From Fremontodendron californicum (taxonomy: Eukaryota; Streptophyta; Magnoliopsida; Malvales; Malvaceae), in NCBI GenBank assembly GCA_030761205.1, contig JAULJL010000025.1, positions 4,636,001 to 4,700,000 of the forward strand: 64,000 nucleotides of DNA. Reading direction: 5' to 3'. Of the stretch, positions 12,297-23,439 are shown one piece after another; the stretch's first letter is position 1, and each line of letters opens with the position of its first letter. The translations under genes and the position numbers were made by a program. The notes beneath the pieces are model-generated. The model was not told the DNA's origin. It saw nothing but the letters and a program-made list of their open reading frames with translations, and did not search any database.

Positions 12297-12668
12297 AGAG
12301 AGACCGTGGTTTAATTCATCTGGGACAAAGGCGATGTCTAGAAGGACAACACCGGGATCGATGGGAAGATAGACTCTTCCCCATTCCGACAAAACTTCCT
12401 CGGACTTGGCGGGCAGTTGGAGAGCCGAGAGAGTTGCAACGGACAGCGAAAGCGACGCCGTTTGGGATATAAGTTTTCTTCGGTTGACGAATGTTGGCGG
12501 CGAAGAAGAAGAAGAATGGTGGGGTTGCGGGAGAGAAGCTTTGGAGATGAAACGCGAGTGGGGTTGCGTTAGGGGACGGTGGAGAAGGCGATGAGCGAAG
12601 AGAGACGTTAAGGAAGGTTTTAGGTTGGAGCAATCACTCACTTGAAGATTGGGCATTGCCATTGTCAT
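6918..12668 (-). CDS. HCF136: Photosystem II stability/assembly factor HCF136, chloroplastic (Ycf48 family)
   Basis: The family's role is early photosystem II assembly in the thylakoid lumen. Eight coding exons, in transcription order, are 12305-12668, 11939-12174, 11441-11571, 10568-10700, 9909-10031, 9004-9078, 8082-8197 and 6918-6984. They give 414 residues, close to the usual size of about 400. The N-terminus is a bipartite transit peptide: a Ser/Pro-rich stretch, then NRRKLI with twin arginines and a hydrophobic run ending near LQLPAKSEE, as expected for a Tat substrate. The mature part begins around LSEWGRVYLPIDPGVVLLD. YCF48-type propeller repeats follow, with motifs DGGNTWVPR, DAGESW, SNRGYNW, SPDGRY and NGGKSW. 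It ends NDGVLLRYLG. MTMAMP offers alternative in-frame starts at 12668, 12662 and 12656. Introns 3, 5 and 7 contain MITEs. Confidence 0.95.
7031..7382. mobile_element. MITE-like repeat with ACCGGATCGG ends (HCF136 intron 7)
   Basis: The left end GTTTAAAAAACCGGATCGG and the reverse complement of the right end, GTGTTAAAAAATTGGATCCG, are imperfect inverted repeats. The flanks are rich in ACCGATCGGT palindromes (about 7067-7088 and 7350-7366) and an AACCGG..CCGGTT block lies at 7256-7285. It contains no ORF. No convincing target duplication was found. Confidence 0.55.
7561..7729 (-). mobile_element. CTATG-TIR MITE, copy 2 (HCF136 intron 7)
   Basis: This copy is in the reverse orientation and somewhat decayed: it starts CTATTTACCCACACTCTTC and ends GGTAACATAG. 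The family interior is present (TTCTTAAAGTACTCGTATC, CATATTCGGACATAGGTATGG). The flanks TTTAGAAC and ATTATAAC match at 6 of 8 positions, consistent with an aged 8-bp target duplication. Confidence 0.75.
9355..9552 (-). mobile_element. CTATG-TIR MITE, copy 3 (HCF136 intron 5)
   Basis: The ends are CTATGTAGCTCCGACTC and GTCCGAGTAACATAG. The interior shows TTTTTCTTGAAGTACCCGTA and GGACATGGGTATGGGG. The flanks GTTTTTTC and ATTTTTTC match at 7 of 8 positions. Confidence 0.8.
11000..11183 (+). mobile_element. CTATG-TIR MITE, copy 4 (HCF136 intron 3)
   Basis: This is a well-preserved copy. It starts CTATGTTACTCGGACTCGGG and ends CGGAGCAACATAG. It contains two GTGTCCGACACGGGTATG-type blocks near 11041-11060. 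GTTTCAAC flanks it on both sides. On the right the duplication is shared with copy 5. Confidence 0.9.
11192..11363 (+). mobile_element. CTATG-TIR MITE, copy 5, tandem to copy 4 (HCF136 intron 3)
   Basis: It starts CTATGTTCCTCGGACTTGG and ends TCTGGATAACTTAG. It is separated from copy 4 by exactly 8 bases, GTTTCAAC, and is followed by GTTTCAAC again. It is more diverged than copy 4. Confidence 0.85.
12258..12296. repeat. (GAAA)n microsatellite in HCF136 intron 1
   Basis: About nine GAAA units (CTTT on the coding strand) lie just downstream of the intron 1 donor. Likely length-polymorphic. Confidence 0.9.
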
Positions 12669-14146
12669 TCACTCTGCTCTGCTTTTTGACTCTTTTTTTT
12701 CTTTTCTTCTTTTTTCTGTTGTTTCTTATCCGAATGGTGGTGGTTGGTTATCAACGGCTACGCGGGCAGTTTCGAGCGTCAAAATCCTACTGGATATATA
12801 CAACATTTTAGTTTTACTGCTATATAAATATTTTTTGAAAAATATATAAGTCTTGTAATAATTTTAAAACATTAATTATATGATTTTAATTTTTATTATA
12901 TGTTTTTAAAGAATTTTTTTAAATGTATGAATTTTTTTTTTCTTGTTTTTGTTAATTATTATTGTTTGGTATATACAAAAGCATTGTTCATTGTTTTTTT
13001 AATGAGTTTTTTTTTTATACATTGATGATGATATTTTTTAATTTTACATGCAGAATTATAAGATTATTATATATCTCATTTTTAAATTTTTATTTTATTT
13101 TTTAATATATTTTAAAAGTATGTATCACTTTATTAATTAATTTGTAAAATTTAATAGTGATATAATTTCACTTTATTAATTAATTTATCAAACCCGATTG
13201 ATCCGAATCCGAAATAATTCGAACCCGAAATGACCCGACTGACCCATCCCGAAATCAACCCAACCCGCCTAATTGACAAGTCTCGTGGCTTGAAGAAGAA
13301 AAAAAAAAGATTTAAAGTAAAATGATAATAAGTTAATAACAGATGATAATGGATATTTTAATATCAAATACCCTCGTACTATTAAACTCAACTTTTAAAT
13401 AAGAATATTTAATATTTTGTTATAAATTATTTATTATTAATATAATACTTACTAAATTAATTCATTAATTTTTGGCAAAAAATAATAATTCAGTAATGGT
13501 TCTAAATATGATTTTAAGTTTAATTATTTTCTATGAGTTAACTTAATTTTTTAATTTAAGTTCCATTAATAATACGTATAAAAATTGATTTTAAATTGAT
13601 TTTTTATTTTAAATTTCGTTATTTGAGTTGGATAAAATAATAAAAAATTATTATTTATGATTTAATATGTTAAATTTAGTAATTTAATTTAGATATTAAA
13701 TATTAATTTTTGATTGAGTTTGAATAAAATATTGATCGAATTTGGATATCTCAAATCGTTGTCATTTCAAAAGATAATTTTTCTTTAGCAATTATCAAGT
13801 TTTTCTTTCATTTTTATTAAATAATTTTTTATTGTGCAAGCATTAAATATTTTTTATGCTACTTTACCTTATTTTGTAATTTTCATCATTGTCTAATTAA
13901 AGTCAAACAATCAAAGTTTAAAAAAAAAAAAAAAGTAAGGCATTTTTATTAAAAAAAATCTAAAAATTTGTGTAAAACAAAAATTTGCATAAATTTTCAT
14001 CAAATAAATTTGCATTCTAGTAGTCACCATGCAATGTAACATAAATCAAAGCACACCCGCTTCTATATTTTTATATTTTTGCAGTAAAGTTCACGCAAGT
14101 TCAACTTTTAGTGGTTATAACATTAAAATAATTAGCTTTACCATTA
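12669..14146. other. Intergenic region upstream of HCF136
   Basis: The first about 130 bases should be the HCF136 promoter and leader (divergent AT-rich DNA with a weak TATATAC at 12794-12800). A degenerate minisatellite of the type CCGAAATGACCCGA lies at about 13183-13285; the same family recurs at 37.6 and 39.4 kb. The rest is AT-rich with no recognisable gene. Confidence 0.5.
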
Positions 14147-15341
14147 GGGGGCGTTTGGTACCTTCCATGGAATGTGATTCCTGAGAATGTGATTCTTGGG
14201 AATGTGATTCCTAGGAATGTAACTTTCCAGCGTTTGGTATACATAGGAAAGTGCTAATTAAAATCCTGAAAATGTGATGATAATTTTCGAAATTACCCTT
14301 ATAAAAAAATGTAAATTTTATTAATTTTAAAATTTTTCAATGATATTTATTATTAAAAAAATATTTATACTAAATATTTAAAAATAATATTTAAAATTTG
14401 AGTTACTTTTAGGATAAAAAATATTTATTAATAATAAAATTTTGAAATTACTCTCATGTAGTTAAAAAATTAAAAGGCTGGGTGCAAATTAAATATTATT
14501 TAAATATTTTAATGATATTTATTATTGACAAATATTTGTACTAAATATTTAAAAATAATATTTTAATTGGTAATTTGAGTTATTTTTATGATAAAAAATA
14601 TTTGTTAATAATAAAATTTGAAATTACTCGCATGCAGTTAAAAAATTAAAAGACTATATGCAAATTAAATATTATTTAAATATTTTAATGATATTTATTA
14701 TTAACAAATATTTGTACCAAATATTTAAAAATAATATTTTAATTGGTAATTTGAGTTATTTTTATGATAAAAAATATTTGTTAATAATAAAATTTTTAAA
14801 TTACTTTTATGTAGTTTCAAAGTTAAAAGGCTGTATAAAAATTAAATATTATTTAAATATTTCAATGATATTTATTATTAACAAATATTTGTACTAAATA
14901 TTTAAAAATAATATTTCAATTGGTAGTTTGAGTTACTTTTATGATAAAAAAATGTTTGTTAATAATAAATTTTTAAGGTACTCTCAAGTAATTAAAAAAT
15001 TAAAAAGCAAAATGCAAATTAAATATTATTTAAATATTTCAATAATATTTATTATTAATAAATATTTGTACGAAATATTTTAAAATAATATTTTAATTGA
15101 TAATTTTAACTCAAATAGAAAAAGGATAATGTTGTCTTTAACTTTTCAACTACATGGGAAAGTTACTTTCCCACCACTTCTCATGGGAATCACATTCCAA
15201 TGCTTGTGGGAAAGTAACTCTCAAAGGAAAATTAAATTTCCAGGAAAGTAAACAGTTTTTAGTATACCAAACATGGAAATCACATTCCCACCAATTACTT
15301 TCCATAGAAAGTGATCACTTTCTATCATACCAAACGCCCTC
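14147..15341. mobile_element. PIF/Harbinger-like non-autonomous element
   Basis: Terminal inverted repeats are GGGGGCGTTTGGTA on the left and TACCAAACGCCCTC on the right, with one mismatch. TTA flanks both sides (14144-14146 and 15342-15344), the typical 3-bp target duplication of PIF/Harbinger elements. Subterminal sequence also pairs (GGAATGTGATTCC left, GAAATCACATTCCC right). There is no transposase; the middle is a tandem repeat. Confidence 0.85.
14340..15130. repeat. About 176-bp tandem repeat inside the Harbinger-like element
   Basis: The landmark AT(G/A)ATATTTATTATT recurs at 14340, 14512, 14688, 14865 and 15042, giving periods of 172, 176, 177 and 177 bases. There are about 4.5 copies. 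The repeat is AT-rich and lies entirely between the TIRs. Confidence 0.85.
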
Positions 15342-16279
15342 TTAAGGGCCAGTGATTTGAATATTGTCACAATAATTGGTCTTTCCTTTTGATTTAGAAA
15401 AAAAAAATTGTGAGGTCCAAATTGTCTTAGCTTAACCAAAATGGTCATACATTCAACCAGAATCTCATAGATACTTTTATGTTAATTTCTTTGTTTCTTT
15501 TCTAGGGCCGTTAATTGCAATCCCACTACAATACTCATGGATAAAAATCCTTGATAAAACTTACAATCGAGATTTTGTACTTGTGTTTCTGGTTCGCCTC
15601 ATTACTTGCCTTCGTATACACCTTTGGGACCCCTAAGTTCTGGCTGAAAATTGTAATTTACTTGTTTAATATTATATAATTTAGGATTATAGAAAAATAG
15701 TCCTATAATTTATCTATAATTTTTGAAAATGCCAATTCACAAGGCTTTTATTATTATTATTATTATTAACACAAACAAAAAAAAAAAAAAAAAAGAGAAT
15801 ATCCAAGTAACAAAAGAAGCTGCTTTGACTTCCAAAATATCAAAATTTTAAATATAATATATATATATAGAGCCCCAAAGGCAAATTCTGATAAATTAAA
15901 AAGCAATTAAAAACAAAATAGCAAAGGCATTTAATTTTCAAGAAATTCGACACTAATTAAGACAACAAAACCAAGGTTGAAAGCCAAAACTAAATATAAT
16001 CTACCAAAACATTTACTACTTCAACATACGCAGGGACCACCAACTTCATCGGTCCTCATCATTGAAAGTAGTCTTCTTTCCTGCATTAGGAAAAAACAAA
16101 GAAATTTATGAGAAAAGCCACGACAAGAAGATGCCAATCTATCTCCAACTGATTTAGGTAGCAAGTAGACATTAAGCTCCTCATCTAAACTCAGTACAAA
16201 GAATGAGTTAATGTAAGCAAAACAAGCAGTAACAGTAAATACCTGTGCCAGCGGTGGCGAGGTTTGGCCTATTAGGTGC
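15342..16279. other. Intergenic and nucleolin 3' region
   Basis: No gene is seen between the Harbinger-like element and about 15.9 kb, apart from an (ATT)n tract near 15748-15767 and an A-run near 15775. From about 16.28 kb downwards the DNA is the nucleolin 3' UTR. A likely 3' UTR intron runs from 16241 to 16086 on the minus strand (donor CACAG|GTATTT, acceptor TAATGCAG|GAAAG), about 40 bases after the stop codon. Confidence 0.55.
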
Positions 16280-19200
16280 TCAACGTCCTCTGCCACCACC
16301 ACCAAAACGACCACCCCCACTGCGACCACCACCACCAAAACGACCACCCCCACTGCGACCACCACCACCAAAACGACCACCCCCACTACGACCACCACCA
16401 CCAAAACGACCACCTCCACCCCCACGTCTACCACCACGGCCACCACCACTCCTTCCACCACTCCTTCCACCACCTCTTCCACTGCCAGGACCATCATTGA
16501 ATTCACCTCTCGGTTTTGCCTCATCCACGGACAAGGAACAATCATTAAGTTCTGATCCATCAAGTTCTAGAGCTTTTTTGAAACTATCACCATCGTTGAA
16601 ATCCAGGTAAGCATAACTGCAATTGATTGTAAGTAAATCAGATATGGAGTAGCACTAAATATCACAACAGTGCTTCCAAAATATTTTCAAACAAGGACGG
16701 TCCAATATTAAATATTTCAGGAGACTTCAACCAGGGTAAGTGCATAATACCATAACTATAGATCACATCCAACATGCAGTAATTGACTGAGTTCTACTAA
16801 TAAAGCAATTTCTCCAGCATTAAGCTAAAAGCACCAGGTCTAAGCTTATCTACAATCTTAGGAGGCTCCATCTCATGTATACATGTCAATCAGTAAAGAA
16901 GACGATAAAAGGGAAAAAGGTAGTAATTTCAACAATTGATGTTTAAAAACAATAGAAAGATAAAGAAGCAAAAACGATAAAACAGAAATTTTCAGAACAC
17001 AAATCACAGCAACAACAAATACAAACCCTTTCACAGCACCAGTCTCCCGATCTACTGGTATTGCCACCCTAGAAATCTCTCCACAAGAATCAAAGTGCCC
17101 TTCCAAGGAACTTTTAATCTGAGAATGTTTTGGACGCAGCAAATATATAAATACAAATAACTTTCAAAAGCAAAGAGGAGGAGAGGAGAGAGCAGCTAAA
17201 GCTAATATTTAAAGCAAACCACTAACTTCATCCTGACCAAGAGACTGATCAAACCCCTTGACAAATATTGTTCGAGCCTGACCTCTTCCGCCTTTCTGGA
17301 ATGAATTGTTTCCATTGCTGCAAAGGATGGACTAGCAGCGTCAAGATCGGGGTTAAAAATTAAATATCAATTAACAGATTGAGAGATAGGAAAAGAAAAC
17401 TACCTGCTGAGTGGTGTATTTGCACCCCTTTCACGGGCCAAATCAAGTTTAACAGAGCGATTCATCAAATCTTCACCATTTAATTCTAGAGCCTGCAATA
17501 AAGGATGAGGATAGCTAGTAACTTTACAATTGCTTACCTAAGAACAAAGAAGTATGAACGCAAATACATTTGCAATTCACTTGAAGGCAGTTCGATAATT
17601 TGTTAAAAAAATTTATAGAGGTTTGGTTACAAATTTAAAGAAACATTCATACAATATTTTAATATGAATAGTCATTTACTTGACATACAGAGAAAATCAT
17701 ACCATTTTTACAAAAAACTAAATCTAAATCTATTTGGTAATTAATTTTCATCAACATAAAATAGTTTTACAGTAAAAATACAGAGCTGACAGATTTCAAT
17801 GCTATATTTCAGCACTTTATTTTTCATAATTGAAATTATTAGTTGATTAAACAAGACCTTACTCTAATAAAGATTGACATGTTGATTACAGTTATTCCAT
17901 ATCATGTTCACAAGCATGCAATTACTTGCATAAAACATAAACAAAAATTTAGTTTATACATCAGACATCCATCTGCAATCCAAAATTGAAAGAAGAAATC
18001 TACCTTCTGTGCATCCTCTGCAGTAGCGAATTCAACATGTCCATACCCCTTAAAATTCCCTTCAGCATCAGTGGAAAAACGTATGTCCACAACCTCACCA
18101 GCAGCTTTAAAGAAGTTCCTTCTGCAGAATAACACTGATCAGATGAAAATAAAATTAAAAAAATCAACTCAGAGGGACCAGAGAACCTAAACATACACAT
18201 CATCTTGTTCAACTTGATAAGATAAGTTCCCAACAAACAGTGTCTTTGATCCTGTAGGTTGAACTTGAGGAGTTGCAGGAGTTTGGGGCTGCAAAAAAAT
18301 CTCATGAGATTGCAACCTGGTAGGCAAAATGAGCCAAAACAAGCAATTGTGAGTGAGCATTGCAAGAAACTGGAAGGGAAATTGGAACTTACAGCTTTCT
18401 TGGCAGACTTCAAATCCTGCTTCTTGGCAATTTTCTGTGGTGTTGTAGCATCCATCATTTCTACATCTGTATCCTGATTCCAATAAATAAGTATAACACT
18501 ACATAAGGCAATCATCATCAACCTTCCAAAAGTATATAACAGGAACTTTGTTAGAAGGAGCCTGTAGTGTGATATTAATGCAGTACCAAATTACTACAAG
18601 TTTAATGAGAACATAAACAGTAACACAAAAAGCCTCATCCTTAGAAGAATTGTTCATTCCTCATCCCTGGAATCGTATAGAAAAAGGAATTTTGCCACCA
18701 GACTTAAGACCTTAAGATTACCTCATCCTCAGAGGTGTCAGAGTCAGATGACTCTTCTTTCTTTGCTGTTTTCCCAGTAACAGGTTTCTCATCACCTTTT
18801 GCTTCAGCTTTCTGCTAAAATTTATTCAATGACAATAAGAATAACAAAAAACAAAGAACCATGACCAAACTGAAACAGTTATATTAGCAAATTCAAACGT
18901 TAAAGCACATCTTCTTCCTCAGAACCACTCTCATCAGAGGAGCTACGACTGGAATCCTCAATTTTCTTGGGGGTAGGAAGAGACGTTTTCTTTACAATAG
19001 TTGCTTTTTTTGCATCCTAGTGCAGTGCAACAGAATCCATATAATATGTACAAAAGTAAATAAAAAAACATAGAAATACAAATGAGGAGGTTCCTATACA
19101 AGTATAGACTCAATTAGTGCAATTATAAAACATCAAAAATAATTCAATGCCAATAAAAAGATAGATTTTATAAGGAAGTCTAGGTCTATTATAAAACCAA

Positions 19201-20687
19201 ATTTTAACATTCTTTCCAGGACACATGTTTGCACGACCGTGATCCTATTTTCCTTCCTAGAAAGCTTTGCTAAATATTCCAGTTATTGTAACATTGATGG
19301 CTTCCCAACACTCACATCCTCTTCATCCGAAGAGCTGTCACTTTCTGAACTATCACTCGACCCCTTTTTTGGAACAGTAGTGGGTCCTTTCTTAGAGGCA
19401 GGCTTTGATTTTTCATGTCTATGCAAAAGATTATGTTTATAAATTACAATCACAAAAGTTCCCCAATCAAATTTAAAAGCAAAGATCGTTCAACAATCCA
19501 GCACTTACTTCATCTTCATCTGAGCTGATATCCCCATCTGAAGAATCTGAACCGCTGGAGGAGCCATTTTTAACAGCTGCTGCTACCTTTGTTTTTGCAG
19601 CAGGCTCCTAAATCAAAATTCAACAACAAAGATTAAGTAAGAGCTTGTATAGATATTACTGTGTTCTGTCCAGCATTTGCCTCAATTCAATACTCACATC
19701 ATCCTCATCAGAAGAAGAATCTGAACCGCTATCAGCTTTTACTGTCTTAGCAGCTGGAACAGTGCCATTTTTAGCAACTACAGGTTTTTTATTCTGAGCA
19801 GGAGCTTCCTGGAAAAATAAATTGAACATTAATAATCATACAAAAGAACATGTGCAACCATGCAAATGTTTTAACTTTTAAGCATTCACATAATACACAC
19901 TTCATCAGAGGATGAATCTTCCTGAACCAAAAAAATAACATTAAAATAAGCTAAGCATAAAAAGAAACACGTTCATATGCTTCATTTTATAATCGTGTGA
20001 ATGTTTTACCTACATAATTAAGAGAATTAAGAGCCTATAGTTAAAGCAGTTACATAATGTAAGGAACCTACACAAAACATAACATGAATGAAAAGTGCAT
20101 TATCAGCATAAATCAATATTAACACCAACAAATATAGTAGAACCATAAGTAAAAGAAACAGTAGCTTTTTGCATACTTCCTCGGAATCAGAAGCGTCATC
20201 GGAAGAACTACTAGGTTCATCTTTCTTCTTCTTCTGGGTCTTTGCTTCAACCTTCTTCTTTGCAATAGCCTGTGCTACCCCAGCGTTTTTCTTCTGCTTT
20301 TTAAGAGACACTTGTTTTTCAATAGTTTCTTCAGCTTCTCTCTTGCCTATATAATCATAAAAAGATGAAGTAAAAAAACACCATACAATGAAACAATGAA
20401 AACCACAAACAATGAGAACCTCAATCACACATGCTACAAAAAAAAAGATTTAAAACTCAGAACCAAAAAATATACCTTTCTTTCCAGACTGAGGAGCTAC
20501 AGAAGGAGCTGCTTCAACCTGTAAAAGATAAAAGAAGAACAAGAACACAAAATTAAACCAAAACTAGAAATAAAAGGGATTTAAAAGAAAAAAAGCCGAC
20601 AAAACCAACTGGAGAAAATTATTAAGAGATTTAAAGTTGAAAGAATATAAGTACTTTGAGAGTTGATTTCTTGCTTGATTTTCCCAT
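16280..20687 (-). CDS. Nucleolin (NUC-L1 type), two RRMs and a GAR tail
   Basis: Nucleolin acts in the nucleolus in rDNA chromatin control and pre-rRNA processing. Coding exons, in transcription order: 20655-20687, 20476-20518, 20177-20346, 19901-19921, 19698-19808, 19509-19607, 19316-19402, 18909-19016, 18722-18811, 18393-18473, 18197-18288, 18004-18121, 17404-17492, 17227-17317, 17027-17118 and 16280-16616. They give 553 residues, close to the plant family size. Order of parts: basic N-terminus with Lys clusters, repeated acidic Ser/Asp/Glu blocks (about residues 75-260), RRM1 from TLFVGNLSY (about 297-372) with KGYGHVEF as RNP1, RRM2 from TIFVKGFD (about 397-472), then a Gly/Arg/Phe GAR tail ending GGGGRGR. 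The start of exon 7 is the least certain boundary, because its acceptor (CAAAG|CCT) is weak. Introns 1-15 lack MITE copies. Confidence 0.92.
16304..16435 (-). repeat. 33-bp minisatellite encoding the nucleolin GAR tail
   Basis: AAAACGACCACC recurs at 16304, 16337, 16370 and 16403, an exact 33-base period. On the coding strand each unit gives GRFGGGGRSGG (11 residues). It lies in frame within the last coding exon, so copy-number change alters GAR length without a frameshift. Confidence 0.9.
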
Positions 20688-20803
20688 AGTTAGAGGAAAG
20701 AGATTGAAACCGGAGTTGGGATCTTTTCGGTTTTGTTAGAGAAAAAAAAAAACTGCGGGCTCTGTTAGAGTTGCAAAACCCTACTACTTTAGATATTTTG
20801 AGT

Positions 20804-20928
20804 TTAGGGTTTTGAGGAGAGGAGGAAACACACGAGAGAAACTGTGAGCTATTAGCGTGTTTATATATACGCGCGGCGGAAGTCTAAACGCTAAACTCTG
20901 CCAAAGGGGCAGTGGGGGTTTAGGGTTT
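20804..20928 (-). promoter_or_regulatory. Nucleolin core promoter: TATA box and two telo-boxes
   Basis: Read on the minus strand, TATATATAA lies at 20861-20869. An AAACCCTAA telo-box lies upstream at 20920-20928, and a second lies at 20804-20812 in the probable 5' leader. The ATG at 20687 is about 175 bases downstream of the TATA box. Telo-boxes are characteristic of plant ribosome-biogenesis genes. The start site itself is inferred. Confidence 0.65.
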
Positions 20929-20935
20929 TTGGCAT

Positions 20936-21865
20936 GTCAGTCTGCGGTTGAATTGCACGCGTCATATCCGCACCGTCGGTTCCATGCCCTGACTATTATA
21001 GATTTAATAATATCGAACACAAAATCGATTACACGACACAAAAATAATAATTAAAATACAACATTAAAAAAATAAAAATACGATATAAATATACGAATGC
21101 ATCAAAATTTATATAATACAAATTATTAACACGTCAAAATTTATATTAATATAATATATTATAAATACGATTATTATGATACGAAAAAAAATACATAAAC
21201 ACGATATGAATAAACAATTTGTCGAAAATCTTGATGGAATATTCGACTATCTTTGGTGGGACCCAGTTGGCGTTTGGATTAGGTTGGGTTAACTCAGAGG
21301 CCCAATGAAGAAGATGTTCGGCTTTCGGCAACCCATCTTTTTAGTCTGGAACTGAGGCCAGTAATGAGGTCCAATTTAAGGCTGGGTCCACTCCATGTGC
21401 CAGCCCAGGCCGGGCTCAGGTGGAACCTTCAAAACTTAGACCCAGATACAATCCCGGCCTCACCTGCCTATTTATTTAATATTTAATATTTATTATTAAT
21501 TATTAAAATTATTTTTAAATATATTGTATAATTCAAATTAAGATAAAAATATATTATTAATATTTAGTTATATATTAATGCCTTTGACCGAATTTTGAGT
21601 CTTAAAATTAATGTTCAAGGCTCAACTCAAATAGGGCCGAACCCATAGGTCTAGTGTCACAATTCATACGAACTTGTAACTTATTATCGATTTTGGATAA
21701 TTAAGCCTCATGATTTTATTTCATATAAAAAGAGTCTCACAAGTTGAAGATGGTGTGAACACTTATATATTCAATCGAACTTTAGTACACATTCAATGTG
21801 AGATTCATAGCTCTTCTCTTAAGACCATGATATTTTTCTCTACTCTAACCAAGGCCCATTGTTCT
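20936..21865. other. Intergenic upstream of nucleolin
   Basis: GGCCCA (site II-like) motifs occur at about 21300 and 21853. An AT-rich repeat-like stretch at about 21000-21215 is rich in ATACGA/ACGATAT variants. No gene is recognised. Confidence 0.45.
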
Positions 21866-22538
21866 TAGGGCTCGTTTAGGATTGCTTATAGCTGTCAAAA
21901 GCAGCTTTTGGCAGCATAAGCAATCCTAAACAAAAGTGTGGTTAAGTGGAAAAACTGCTTTTGACAGCAAAAAGCCAACCAACTCCAAAAGCTTCTTAAA
22001 TGGTGCTTTTGGGGTTGGTAACTTATGATTTAGGGGTAAAATTACTAAATACACTTTCAAAGTTCATAAATTATAAAATTATATATATTTTTATAATATT
22101 TATATGATATGTATAAAAATATTTATTTTTAAAAAATACTTAATTATTTTAAATATATATTATGATTTATTTATATATTTTGAAATTATAGAGAGAATAT
22201 AATTGTTTTTAAACTTTTAAAATTAAGTTTCACAATAGTTTTATTTTTAAAAATTTCTAAAAATTATATTTTTATATAAACTTTTAAAATTAAATTAAAA
22301 AATAATTTAGTTTTTGATAATTTTAATATTAATTTATTAAAATAGTATTAAGAACAACTTATTCATTGGTTTGTAAAACATGTTCTTTTTAGACATTTTA
22401 TCTTCTCACAATATTTTTTTCACAGCAATACTAAACACTCAAAATTCTCAAACCACATTTTTTCACAGCACTTTTCATACACACTTTTTTCAAACCGAGC
22501 TTTTTCAAACCGCAACAGCAATGCTAAACTAGGCCTCA
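21866..22538. mobile_element. Nested inverted-repeat MITE
   Basis: The outer ends are GGGCTCGTTTAGGATTGCT on the left and, as the reverse complement of the right end, GAGGCCTAGTTTAGCATTGCT. Inside the left end is a second near-perfect palindrome at 21877-21926 (AGGATTGCTTAT.. ..ATAAGCAATCCT), then a third around 21970-22030 (CCAACTCCAAAAGC .. GCTTTTGGGGTTGG). The core is AT-rich with no ORF. The target duplication is unclear. Confidence 0.65.
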
Positions 22539-22653
22539 GTCACTAGTATCCCCAGAGGTAGCTTTGATACCAATTATCACAGTCAACACTAACTTGTAAG
22601 GTATTATTCGCTTCACGTGTTGAGCCTTACAGTTTTGTTCTATAAAATGTGTC

Positions 22654-22851
22654 TCATTAGTTAAAGATTTGAAACACTTGTATACCCGATTGAACTCTAA
22701 TACATATTCGATGGGTGTATCATTAGTTAAAAATTTGAAACACTTGTATACTCGATTGAACTCTAATACATATTCGATAGATGTCTCATTAGTTAAAGAT
22801 TTAAAACACTTGTATACCTAATTAACTCTAATACATATTCGATATGAGGTT
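22654..22851. repeat. 66-bp tandem repeat, three copies
   Basis: TCATTAGTTAAA recurs at 22654, 22720 and 22786 with an exact 66-base period and few differences. A diverged unit of the same sort (AGTCTCACAAGTTGAAGAT) lies at about 21750. Function unknown. Confidence 0.85.
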
Positions 22852-23209
22852 CATAGCTTTCTCTTAGGACTATTACACCTAGCAAGTAGCTTTACCTCTT
22901 TGCACATCTCCATGTTAGTTGTTAACTCTATTATTAATAATTTGCCTAAAACTATAATTTATAGAAATCAACTCATTAAAAATCAGCTGGCTATCGATAT
23001 ATATTTGTTCCAAAACTATGAAGATGCCATGACCTGATGACCATATGTAGATACTATGGGTTTCCATAACTTTTTATAACATTCACATGTAATCCAATTA
23101 GATGGAGAAAGGTCAAAAAGGGTAAATTTATTAAGATATTGCTAAAAAGAATCAAATTATTTATATTTTCAAATTATATATTAAAATACGTTAATTTTAA
23201 AATCAGTTA

Positions 23210-23439
23210 GGAAGTAGTCATATCATATGGAGACTTCCAAGTGCAATTTTTTTTTTTAAAAAAAAAAAATCTGCTCGAAATTCGCCATATAATATGGTGA
23301 TTTTCAAGTTTTAAATTGTTTAAAAAAAATAAAATTGCACTTAGAAGTCGCCATATGATATGGCGACTTCCAAGTGCATTTTGTTAAATTTTTTTTTTTT
23401 TATCTTATTGGAAAGTCGTCATATGATATGGCGACTTCC
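23210..23439. repeat. Left subterminal palindrome array, four units
   Basis: Palindromes centred on CATATG start at 23210, 23275, 23344 and 23411, spaced 65, 69 and 67 bases. The best copy contains TCGCCATATGATATGGCGA with arms extending to GAA/TTC. The linkers are AT-rich. Possibly transposase-binding sites, by analogy with subterminal repeats of other DNA transposons; this is inference. Confidence 0.85.

Noticed and set aside
16245..16610. Proline-rich protein on the plus strand opposite nucleolin
   Set aside because: It is the antisense shadow of the Gly/Arg-rich nucleolin tail.
22654..22851. CRISPR-like repeat array
   Set aside because: It is a head-to-tail 66-bp tandem repeat without unique spacers, in a plant nuclear genome.
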